The position numbers were made by a program, and so were the translations under genes. The notes under the pieces were generated by a model, which had not been told where the DNA came from, searched no databases, and saw only the letters and a program-made list of their open reading frames with translations. Of a stretch of DNA of 64,000 nt, positions 36,828 through 43,644 are shown in pieces. Source of the stretch: Gaiellasilicea sp963802765 (lineage in GTDB: Bacteria > Actinomycetota > Thermoleophilia > Gaiellales > Gaiellaceae); NCBI GenBank assembly GCA_963802765.1, contig CAWDJZ010000013.1, forward strand, positions 467,062 to 531,061, in the 5' to 3' direction. Each line of letters begins with the position of its first letter. Positions within the stretch are counted from its first letter, which is position 1.

Positions 36828-37481
36828 GTGACCCGAATGGGTCATCTGGACATCCACTTGCGGCGTCGCCTCTGCGCGGGGATCCTGTGCCGATGCGCCT
36901 CCGACGAGAGCGTCGAGGTACTGCGACGGATCGCGCCCGACCTCGCGCCGTCGGTCGCGAAGCTCGCGATACCCGCCTACATCCTCGACCGCAACGGGGT
37001 CGTCCGCTGGCTGAACGGCGCCGCGTTGACTCACTTCGGCGATCTTCGTGGTCTGCGGATCGGCCAGATCGTCGAGCGCGACTACGTGTCGCTCGCGCGC
37101 CACGAGTTCGCGGCGAAGCTGCTCGGTACCGCCGAGTCGACCGAAGCCACAATCACCGTTCGCACCGCCGACGGCCGGCGCGTCATGGTCGACATCAGCT
37201 CGACGCAGCTCGTCGAGGAAGGCGCCGTTGTCGGCATCTTCGGTCTCGCCGACCCGGCGGACCTCCCGCCGCCCTTCCCGGAAGCCACCGCTCACCTCAC
37301 TCCACGCCAGCTCGACGTGCTCCGCCACCTCGCCAAGGGCCACTCCACGCAGGCGATCGCGACGTCGCTCGGCATTTCCAAGGAGACCGTTCGGAACCAT
37401 GTCCGCGGCCTGCTGAGGCGACTGCGCGTCCACAGCCGCCTCGAGGCCGTGATGCGCGCCCACGAGCTCCAGCTGATCTGA
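36828..37481 (+). CDS. PAS domain LuxR-type transcriptional regulator
   Basis: 217 residues. A PAS-like sensor (about 45-135: IPAYILDRNGVVRWLNGAA, TITVRTADGRRVMVDIS) is joined to a LuxR/GerE helix-turn-helix at the C-terminus (LTPRQLDVLRHLAKGHSTQA, TSLGISKETVRNHV). No phosphoacceptor domain, so it likely responds to a ligand or redox signal directly. Preceded by about 140 bases without a gene. Start codon uncertain. Confidence 0.78.
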   Translation: MTRMGHLDIHLRRRLCAGILCRCASDESVEVLRRIAPDLAPSVAKLAIPAYILDRNGVVRWLNGAALTHFGDLRGLRIGQIVERDYVSLARHEFAAKLLGTAESTEATITVRTADGRRVMVDISSTQLVEEGAVVGIFGLADPADLPPPFPEATAHLTPRQLDVLRHLAKGHSTQAIATSLGISKETVRNHVRGLLRRLRVHSRLEAVMRAHELQLI

Positions 37482-37556
37482 CCGCGCTAGGGTCGCGACG
37501 AACCGCTTCTACCTCGCCCGCGAGGGGCGGCTTGGCTGACGCGCCGTCCGTGCTGC

Positions 37557-38327
37557 TTACGGGCGCCCGAGCAGGTGGTGCATCTGCACGTGCCGGAATC
37601 CGAGCCGACGGTAGAGAGGCTCGGCCATCTCGCTCGTCTGGAGCCAGGCGAGATCGGCTCCGTTCTCAAACCCGGCACGCGCCGCCCACGCCGTGACCGC
37701 GCCGGCGCAGCCACGACGGCGGTGGTCCGGATGAGTCCCCACGCTGAAGATCGCGACGTCTTCGTCCGTCTGAAAGCCGATCGCAGTCGTCACCGCCTGC
37801 CCGTGGACGCGGCCGAGGTAGACGGAGAATCCCGCCAGTCCTAGGACTCCCGGCGCGTAGAGCGGCAGCAGAGCCTCCTCCGGCACGCCGAATCCTGCCG
37901 CTGCGACCCGCGCAGCCTCGGCGAGGCCTTTCTCGTCCTCGACCCGGGCGATCTCGAGGCCGGGCATTCGCGCGTCGGCCAGCTCGTCGCGCGACGCCGT
38001 CATTCCCGGTAGCGGCGACCGCGCGGACAGGCCGAGTCGAGCCGCCTCCTCTTCCACGTCAGGGTGCTTCCCGGCGCGGACCTGCACGCCGCAGGGCAGA
38101 CCTCGCTCCTCGACCTCGCGGATCGACTCGGCGATTCCCGAACACGCCTCCGACTCCACCAGGACGCCGTTGAAGAGGCGGAGCGGGACGGACGGAAACA
38201 GCAGCCGTGCGTGACCGTCCCGGCGCTCGAAGCTCGCCTCGTCAACCACGGAGTAGAGCCCCTCGAAGGTCTTGGAGAGGGCGGCGTGCAGCCGGTCTGC
38301 CGGCGTCCATGGACTGCGAGCCGCCAC
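37557..38327 (-). CDS. GNAT-family N-acetyltransferase
   Basis: 256 residues. The C-terminal half holds the acetyl-CoA binding motif VGTHPDHRRRGCAGAVTAWA and LGFRHVQ; the N-terminal half has a degenerate GNAT-like fold (RLFNGVLVESEACSGIAESI). Substrate unknown. It directly follows the VOC gene and may share its transcript. Confidence 0.75.
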   Translation of the reverse strand: MAARSPWTPADRLHAALSKTFEGLYSVVDEASFERRDGHARLLFPSVPLRLFNGVLVESEACSGIAESIREVEERGLPCGVQVRAGKHPDVEEEAARLGLSARSPLPGMTASRDELADARMPGLEIARVEDEKGLAEAARVAAAGFGVPEEALLPLYAPGVLGLAGFSVYLGRVHGQAVTTAIGFQTDEDVAIFSVGTHPDHRRRGCAGAVTAWAARAGFENGADLAWLQTSEMAEPLYRRLGFRHVQMHHLLGRP

Positions 38328-38329
38328 TG

Positions 38330-38686
38330 CTAGCGGCTGATGTCGACGACGCAGAAGCGGTTGCCTTCCGGGTCGGAGAGGATGACGTAGTCGGCGTCGG
38401 GTGGTCGCTTGTCCCAGTGCACTTCGGTCGCCCCCAGCGCTTTCAGGCGCTCCACCTCGCCGGCCTGGTCCTCGGTGTACAGGTCGAGGTGAAGTCGCGG
38501 CGGCACTTGTGCCTTCGACGGAACCTGGTCGAGCGACAGATTCGGCCCGACGCCGCCCCGCGGTCGGAGCAGCACGAAGTCGTCGCTCTGGGCCTCACCC
38601 CGGACGTAGTCGAGAGCCGCCTCCCAGAACTCGGTCTGGCGCTGGAGATCGTCGACGCGCAGAACGATCGAGCCGATGCGGAGCAC
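38330..38686 (-). CDS. VOC/glyoxalase-family protein
   Basis: 118 residues from GTG 38686. Two beta-alpha-beta-beta-beta modules (LRIGSIVLRVDDLQRQTEFWEAAL and PPRLHLDLYTEDQAGEVERLKALGA) ending in SDPEGNRFCVVDI. Likely a glyoxalase- or bleomycin resistance-like dioxygenase-fold protein; metal-ligand positions (His in HLDLYTED, Glu in DPEGN) look present. The longer upstream frame passes through the tRNA fragment and is not credible. Confidence 0.78.
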   Translation of the reverse strand: MLRIGSIVLRVDDLQRQTEFWEAALDYVRGEAQSDDFVLLRPRGGVGPNLSLDQVPSKAQVPPRLHLDLYTEDQAGEVERLKALGATEVHWDKRPPDADYVILSDPEGNRFCVVDISR

Positions 38687-38726
38687 CGGCGCCACTCTAT
38701 CCGTCGTCGCGTGGAGGCGATGGGAA

Positions 38727-38772
38727 TGTCCCCGACGGGAATTGAACCCGTGCACGCGGTTTACGAAACCGC
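38727..38772 (-). pseudogene. 3' fragment of tRNA-Thr (anticodon CGT)
   Basis: On the minus strand an anticodon arm (stem GCGGT/ACCGC, loop TTCGTAA), variable loop, T arm (stem ACGGG/CCCGT, loop TTCAATT), acceptor strand CGGGGAC and discriminator A are all well formed. No D arm with GG or 5' acceptor strand complementary to the 3' strand follows; the best alternative pairs 5 of 7 and has an abnormal D loop. Upstream sequence instead belongs to an IS481 transposase. This is typical of a tRNA 3' end left at an integration site. Confidence 0.6.
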
Positions 38773-38778
38773 TCGTCC

Positions 38779-39000
38779 GCTCGCAAGACTCCGCGGCCGA
38801 CTCGAACGATCGAGCAGGCACGACAACGTCCTCCGCGCCTCCTCGTTGGCACCGAGCCAGCGATGCCACCAGCGATGCGCCGTCGCCGGCGAGACGCTGA
38901 AAGCAGCCGCGGCCCCCCTCAGCGAAGAACCCGCCTCGATCGCGCGCACCAACGAGAGACGGCCAGCGAGTCCGAGCTTGGCGTTAGCGTGCAGATACAT
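38779..39000 (-). mobile_element. Truncated IS481-family transposase (N-terminal fragment)
   Basis: About 70 recognisable residues from ATG 39000: MYLHANAKLGLAGRLSLVRA, then SVSPATAHRWWHRWLG and LDRSSRP, the N-terminal HTH region of IS481 transposases. The DDE catalytic domain is absent; homology stops next to the tRNA-Thr fragment, so the element is a remnant or was cut by recombination. AAGGAGG precedes the ATG but is locked in an inverted repeat (39005-39054). Confidence 0.7.
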
Positions 39001-39004
39001 CCGA

Positions 39005-39054
39005 GCCCTCCTTCGAGCGTGAGTCGTCGCGGACCCACAGCCTCGAAGGAGGGC
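39005..39054 (-). promoter_or_regulatory. Inverted repeat masking the transposase ribosome binding site
   Basis: Perfect 13-base arms GCCCTCCTTCGAG (39005-39017) and CTCGAAGGAGGGC (39042-39054) separated by 24 bases. On the minus strand the arm nearest the start carries the AAGGAGG of the transposase. In other IS elements such hairpins block translation of read-through mRNA. It could alternatively be part of the element end. Confidence 0.5.
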
Positions 39055-39097
39055 CGGATAGAACCTCAGCCGTTCACAACGTCTGTAGGCACGTCAG

Positions 39098-39547
39098 CTA
39101 GAGGCTGTCGCGTAGCTCGAAGAGCAGCTCTTCGACGTCGTTCGTTTGCGAGCCGACGCGGACGAACCCGCACTTCTCGAGCACGCGGATCGAGGCGACG
39201 TTGCTCGTCGCGACCCACGCGTGCAGCGGTCGCTGCGTCACCTCGCCGGTGAGCTCCTGAAGCGCACGTGTCGCAAGGCCCTTGCCCCAGAACTCCCGTC
39301 CGATCCAGTAGCCGACGAGCCGCCGCCCCTCCTGCTCCCAGCACCCGACGTTGCCGGCCACCTCGCCCTCGTAGACGATCGTCTTCTTCGTCAGCGAGTC
39401 GTCGGCAAGGAGCCGCCGCCAGTGCGCGTCGAAGGCCTCGCGGTCGCGGGCCGGGAAGGCCGCCATCCGGTTCGCCTCGGGCTCGCGCTGGTGCTCGAAG
39501 AACGCGTCGAGGTCGCTGTCGACCACTTCCCGCAGAACACCGGCCAC
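39098..39547 (-). CDS. GNAT acetyltransferase, RimJ/RimL type
   Basis: 149 residues from GTG 39547. Pattern VGYWIGREFWGKGLATRAL is the acetyl-CoA loop of RimJ/RimL-like enzymes, followed by HAWVATSNVASIRVLEKCGF. Target unknown (protein N-termini or a small molecule). It lies just outside the IS481 remnant. Confidence 0.8.
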   Translation of the reverse strand: MAGVLREVVDSDLDAFFEHQREPEANRMAAFPARDREAFDAHWRRLLADDSLTKKTIVYEGEVAGNVGCWEQEGRRLVGYWIGREFWGKGLATRALQELTGEVTQRPLHAWVATSNVASIRVLEKCGFVRVGSQTNDVEELLFELRDSL

Positions 39548-39834
39548 CCCGAGGACGCTAGCGCGATTGATCCAGCACGCGTCGTCGAGCGCTACGACGA
39601 GGCAAGACACCGCTTCGCCGTTTTTGCGCGGCGCGGCGCGGGTGGCGACTGGGCGGAGATGGGTGGCGAGCCAAAAAGGCCATCGGCAGACTGAGCGGGT
39701 AGAGCACTGTGCGACAGCAGAATGGTCTGCAGGAGGACGACAACTGATCACTGGCCCTCGGTGGGCCTGACCGATGGTTTTTGCGCGCCGTGCTGGTCTG
39801 TACGCCGAATACCGACTCACGGGAGGCTGACGCC
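39548..39834. other. Intergenic stretch of 287 bases, no gene recognised
   Basis: Contains short A and T runs unlike the surroundings, a segment resembling a tRNA D arm (around 39695-39712) without the rest of a tRNA, and a 5-base hairpin GGCCC/GGGCC at about 39753-39767 followed 10 bases later by TTTTT. No supported coding region. Confidence 0.3.
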
Positions 39835-40398
39835 ATGCGGAAACTGAGCTTCGGCATGAACCTGAGCCTGGACGGCTACATCGCCGCGCCCGGCGACGAC
39901 CTCGGCTGGAGCGTGCCGAGCGACGAACTGTTCCAGTGGTGGTCCGACCGGGTGGGGGCGACAGGCCTGGCGCTGTACGGGCGCAAGCTGTGGGAGACGA
40001 TGAGCTCCCACTGGCCGACCGCCGACAAGCAGCCGGGCGCCACACCGGCGCAGATCGAGTTCGCCAGCCGCTGGCGGGACATGCCGAAGGTGGTGTTCTC
40101 CTCGACGACCAGCACGGTCGACTGGAACACCCGTCTGGTCACCGGCGACGCGGTCACCGAGATCACCAGGCTCAAGGCCGACGACGGCGGCCCCATGGAC
40201 ATCGGCGGTGCCACACTCGCCGCGGCGGCCATGCGGGCCGGGCTGATCGACGAGTACGCGATCGTCACCCATCCGGTCCTGGTGGGCGGCGGCACGCCGT
40301 TCTTCACGGCCCTGGACAACTGGGTGAACCTGAGCCTGGTGGAGACCCGGACGTTTCCCGACGGCGTGGTGCTGACCAGGTACGAGACCAGGCGCTGA
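39835..40398 (+). CDS. Dihydrofolate reductase-family protein (RibD C-terminal-like)
   Basis: 187 residues. RibD_C/DHFR-like fold: KLSFGMNLSLDGYIAAPGDD, LYGRKLWETM, VVFSSTTSTVDW, ADDGGPMDIGGATLAAAAMR and VLVGGGTPFFT. Such stand-alone proteins are uncharacterised reductases, not classic folate enzymes. GGGAGG sits 9 bases before the ATG. Leucine is encoded mainly by CTG (about 16 CTG to 3 CTC), opposite to most genes here, which suggests recent acquisition. Confidence 0.85.
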   Translation: MRKLSFGMNLSLDGYIAAPGDDLGWSVPSDELFQWWSDRVGATGLALYGRKLWETMSSHWPTADKQPGATPAQIEFASRWRDMPKVVFSSTTSTVDWNTRLVTGDAVTEITRLKADDGGPMDIGGATLAAAAMRAGLIDEYAIVTHPVLVGGGTPFFTALDNWVNLSLVETRTFPDGVVLTRYETRR

Positions 40399-40570
40399 GT
40401 GCCCGACGTCGGATCAGCGCGGGCTTCGGGCCACCCCCAGGGGCGGGGTGTCCGGCCCGTCGAGCTACCCAAGAAAACGGAGGTCGCGCCTTCACCGGCC
40501 CGCTCTTAGACTCGGATCGTGGCCGACGCCCCCGAGCCCCGAACGTTCAGCCTCCGTCGAAGCCTGGCTC

Positions 40571-40672
40571 ATGAACCGTGTCGTCGAAGCCCGGGCGAGC
40601 CAGCGCGAAGCCGCGGTCGAGATGTTCCTGCGGCTTCGCGACATCCCGCGGCGCGACGACGAAACAGCATGA
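40571..40672 (+). CDS. Very short ORF, hypothetical
   Basis: 33 codons beginning MNRVVEARASQREAAVEMF, predicted helical and charged. Its TGA overlaps the ATG of the following small ORF (ATGA), the coupling used by real genes throughout this window. No family recognised; it may also be the tail of a decayed gene. Confidence 0.3.
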   Translation: MNRVVEARASQREAAVEMFLRLRDIPRRDDETA

Positions 40673-40824
40673 CCGACGACACGCTCGCCGACTATCACGA
40701 CGCGCTCACCGATTTCGTCGACGCCGCCCTAGCCCTCGAGGACGCGTGGATGACGGTGTTCATGGCGCCGCCGGCCGGCTTCGTGTGCGCGATCGCCACC
40801 GAACAGCCGCTCAGGAGCAACTGA
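40669..40824 (+). CDS. Short ORF, hypothetical
   Basis: 51 codons beginning MTDDTLADYHDALTDFVDAA, an acidic N-terminal helix followed by a hydrophobic segment (WMTVFMAPPAGFVCAIAT). Coupled to the preceding ORF by ATGA. Not recognised. Confidence 0.3.
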   Translation: MTDDTLADYHDALTDFVDAALALEDAWMTVFMAPPAGFVCAIATEQPLRSN

Positions 40825-41173
40825 GCGAGAAGGTTCGAGCAGCGGATGCGCCCGACCACACGGAGGACCCTCGAAGCCTCTATGCGGCACCACACGGTGA
40901 CCCGCGACGCTAGACCGAGGCAGCTCCCGACGGTTCCCAGTCATGCCGTCCCGACCGGCGAATGTCAGTCTGATCCACCGTCGCTGCCAAGGGCCATCCG
41001 CTGCTCGAAACCACAGGCGCGCCCATCAACACGAGCCGGACCCTTGACCTCTTGCTCCATGTCAGAGGCTTGATGTGAAACTCCCGTCTGTTTGGCCTCT
41101 ACCAGCGACTCAGGTGGTGGCGGTCTTGCATGGCCGGTTTCGGGAATGTGGCCCGGCGGCCGCGAGCAAGCGC
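40825..41173. other. 349 bases without a supported gene
   Basis: Lower GC than the flanks, no convincing reading frame, no tRNA and no strong hairpin seen. It lies downstream of both the short plus-strand ORFs and the minus-strand signal peptidase gene. Confidence 0.4.
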
Positions 41174-41764
41174 TCAGCAGGCCACCTGTCCCGGTGGTAC
41201 AAGCGTTTTGTCGTAGCCGGGTGTCCCGAATCGTCCGAGCGGCCAGTAGATGAGAAAGACGCGGCCGAAGATTGCGGCGCGTGGTACTGGCCCGAAGTCG
41301 CGGCTGTCCTGCGACTCGCTCCGGTTGTCGCCGAGGACGAAGTACTGCTTCGCTCCGAGATGGGTCGAGGGGAACGCGGCGGTCGCGATGTCGTCGGCCT
41401 TCGTTCCGTTGACGAAGACGCGGCCGTCGCGACCGACAATTGTGTCGCCGGGGACGCCGATCACACGCTTGGTGAGGTTGAGGTCGCGTGCGTCTGGGTC
41501 GGGTGTGATCGGGCTGCCAATTTGACCTCGTGCGTGGATGGCCACGAGTTCGCCCCGGTGCGGGTCGCGGAAGTGGTAGGTGAAGCCTTCGGAGAGGGTT
41601 CGGGCGTTGCATGCCGGGATCGTTGGGGCATTGCTCGCACCCTTGCCACCCACGGTCGACACGACCAGGCCCGTCGACTGAAGCACAACTGCAACAACAA
41701 CAAGTGCGACAACGGTCGCGATCGGTACCCAGACCACCTTCCGGCGAGGGCGCCATCTGGTCAT
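41174..41764 (-). CDS. lepB: Signal peptidase I (S26 family)
   Basis: 196 residues with one N-terminal membrane anchor (WVPIATVVALVVVAVVLQS). Catalytic Ser44 lies in GASNAPTIP (SNAPT in place of the usual SMxPT) and the general base Lys99 in LTKRVIGVPGD; the box GDNRSESQDSRDFG is intact. It cleaves signal peptides on the outer face of the membrane. It stands alone in an accessory-looking region, not in the usual rpl/rnhB context, so it may be a secondary enzyme. Confidence 0.9.
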   Translation of the reverse strand: MTRWRPRRKVVWVPIATVVALVVVAVVLQSTGLVVSTVGGKGASNAPTIPACNARTLSEGFTYHFRDPHRGELVAIHARGQIGSPITPDPDARDLNLTKRVIGVPGDTIVGRDGRVFVNGTKADDIATAAFPSTHLGAKQYFVLGDNRSESQDSRDFGPVPRAAIFGRVFLIYWPLGRFGTPGYDKTLVPPGQVAC

Positions 41765-41953
41765 TGCCCGGCATCATCTGCCTTCACTAGCCGTGTTGTC
41801 TACGTCGCTCGACTCGCGGCCTCCGTGACCGTCGAGAGCAGCGTGGACGGCCCGCAGACGCGACGAGAAGCCCGGAATTCCACATCAGGCCTCTAGCGCC
41901 GCCGGGAGGAGCAAGAGGGACGGCCCGCGCTTTAGCTCCCCGGCGGCGGCTTT

Positions 41954-42015
41954 GAGACCCTGCCGAGACCCTGGCGAGTTGTCGAGACCCTGCCGAGACC
42001 CTGGTAATAGGGTCT
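41954..42015. repeat. Tandem 21-base direct repeat with terminal inverted repeat
   Basis: Two identical 21-base copies at 41954-41974 and 41984-42004, 30 bases apart, each containing GAGACCCTG twice. The last copy forms a hairpin AGACCCT (41996-42002) with AGGGTCT (42009-42015). Located about 100 bases downstream of tRNA-Arg on its transcribed strand. The 350 bases between lepB and the tRNA hold no gene. Confidence 0.6.
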
Positions 42016-42114
42016 GAAACGGATACGAGCGGTACCCAACGGGACAACGCGGTCGAGTCGACAAAAGCGCCGATTTGCTGGGCATTCGTACGAAATCGGC
42101 TTCGTTACTGATGA

Positions 42115-42186
42115 TGCCCCCGGGCCGAATTGAACGGCCGCACGCGGTTTAGGAAACCGCTGCTCTATCCACTGAGCTACGGGGGC
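42115..42186 (-). tRNA. tRNA-Arg (anticodon CCT)
   Basis: Complete cloverleaf on the minus strand: acceptor GCCCCCG/CGGGGGC, D arm TAGCTCAGTGGATAGAGC, anticodon stem GCGGT/ACCGC with loop TTCCTAA, T arm GGCCG/CGGCC with loop TTCAATT, discriminator A. CCA is not encoded. Reads AGG codons. tRNA genes like this often serve as integration sites, in line with the accessory genes to its left. Confidence 0.95.
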
Positions 42187-42420
42187 GGATTCTGCCCTGA
42201 GCGGGCGTTTTCGAGAGAGAGGCGCGCCGGAGGTTCCTCTCCCTCCGGTCTCGACTCTTCGAGCCAGTCTATCCGCGACGACCAAGGCGGCATTGCTTCG
42301 GGGCCGAGCGCGGACGGTGCGTTGCGCCGTCCCCACCGCTCATCGGAACCGCTCTCCGCGGTGTGGCGTTGCCCGCGATATCGTCCCGAAGCGCCGTGGC
42401 CGCACGTGCCAGGACTCGCC

Positions 42421-42837
42421 ATGCCAACCGCACCTCTCCCCCTCGAAGTGGTCGAGCTGATCCGCCGGCCAAATCCCGCCGTCGTCGCGACCTTACGGTC
42501 GGACGGCTCGCCTCACACCGTTGCGACTTGGTACGACTGGGAGGACGAGCTCGTGCTCCTGAACATGGACGCCAGCCGACGGCGGCTTCGTTTCATGAGG
42601 GCGGATGCGAGAGTAGCCCTGACCGTTCTCGACAGCGAGAGCTGGTACCGGCACGTGAGCCTGTACGGCGTCGTCGTTCGGATCATGGAGGACACGGAGC
42701 TCGAGGACATCGATCGTCTGGCGCTCCGGTACACGGGCGCGCCGTTCAGGAGACGCGATGCTCCGCGGTACAGCGCGTGGATGCGGGTCGAGACCTGGCA
42801 CGGGTGGGAGGGCGGTCAACCCTGGCCGCGGCGCTGA
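42421..42837 (+). CDS. PPOX-class F420-dependent oxidoreductase-like protein
   Basis: 138-residue split-barrel flavin/F420 protein. LIRRPNPAVVATLRSDGSPH at the start, then VATWYDWEDELVLLNMDASR and LTVLDSESWYRHVSLYG are typical of PPOX-class (TIGR03618-like) enzymes of actinobacteria. ATG at 42421 begins the conserved domain; the longer upstream frame runs through the tRNA region. 234 bases between the tRNA and this gene show nothing else. Confidence 0.85.
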   Translation: MPTAPLPLEVVELIRRPNPAVVATLRSDGSPHTVATWYDWEDELVLLNMDASRRRLRFMRADARVALTVLDSESWYRHVSLYGVVVRIMEDTELEDIDRLALRYTGAPFRRRDAPRYSAWMRVETWHGWEGGQPWPRR

Positions 42838-42878
42838 CCGCGTAGGGCCGGTGCCGACCGCGTTATCGTCCCCACGCA

Positions 42879-43634
42879 ATGTGCTTCGACACCGACTCGT
42901 CGCCGCCGATCCCGGCGATCAGGGGCGCAGCCGTATCGCACGACGACCTCGTCCTCGAGGCCGGCGACGGCAACCGGTTTGCTGCCTTCGCGGCCACGCC
43001 GGACGAGCCGAGCGGCGCCGGGATCGCGATCCTCCCGGACGTCCGTGGGCTCTACCGCTTCTACGAGGAGCTCGCGCTCCGCTTCGCCGAGCGCGGCCAC
43101 ACAGCGCTCGCGCTCGACTACTTCGGGCGCACGGCCGGGGTCGAGAAGCGCGGCGACGACTTCGAGTACATGCCGCATGTCGAACAGACGACCTCCGAGG
43201 GAGTGCAGGCCGACACGGGCGCCGCGGTCGCGTGGCTCCGCGAGCACGGCTGCACGTCGGTCTTCACCGTCGGCTTCTGCTTCGGCGGCAGGAACTCCTG
43301 GCTCGCCGCCGCCTCGGGGCACGGGCTCGCGGGCGCGATCGGCTTCTACGGGCGGCCGGGAACGGGCCGGGACGGCTCGCCGGGGCCTACTGAGCGCGCG
43401 GCCGAGCTGGCGGCGCCGATCCTCGCCCTGATGGGCGGCGCCGACGCGGGCATCCCGGTCGAGGTCGTACGCGAGTTCGAGGCGGCGCTCGAGGCGGCCG
43501 GCGTGGAGCACGAGGTCGTGATCTACGACGGCGCGCCGCATAGCTTCTTCGACCGTAAGTTCGACGAGTTCGCCGAGGCCTCGGCCGACGCGTGGGACCG
43601 CACGCTCGGCTTCATCGAACGGTACGCGCGGTAA
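42879..43634 (+). CDS. Dienelactone hydrolase-family protein
   Basis: 251-residue alpha/beta hydrolase. Nucleophile Cys134 in GFCFGG, as in dienelactone hydrolases, and the catalytic His in YDGAPHSFFDR. Likely hydrolyses a lactone or related ester in the cytoplasm; the specific substrate cannot be told. Ends 10 bases before glgP. Confidence 0.87.
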   Translation: MCFDTDSSPPIPAIRGAAVSHDDLVLEAGDGNRFAAFAATPDEPSGAGIAILPDVRGLYRFYEELALRFAERGHTALALDYFGRTAGVEKRGDDFEYMPHVEQTTSEGVQADTGAAVAWLREHGCTSVFTVGFCFGGRNSWLAAASGHGLAGAIGFYGRPGTGRDGSPGPTERAAELAAPILALMGGADAGIPVEVVREFEAALEAAGVEHEVVIYDGAPHSFFDRKFDEFAEASADAWDRTLGFIERYAR

Positions 43635-43644
43635 CCTGCCCGCC

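Noticed and set aside
38727..38810. Complete tRNA-Thr
   Set aside because: The best 5' acceptor strand pairs at only 5 of 7 positions and the D loop lacks GG, so only the 3' half is credible.
39660..39720. tRNA-like segment with a D-arm-like AGCGGGTAGAGC
   Set aside because: No anticodon arm, T arm or acceptor pairing can be drawn around it.
41954..42015. CRISPR array
   Set aside because: Only two 21-base copies with a 9-base spacer and internal sub-repeats; no cas genes.
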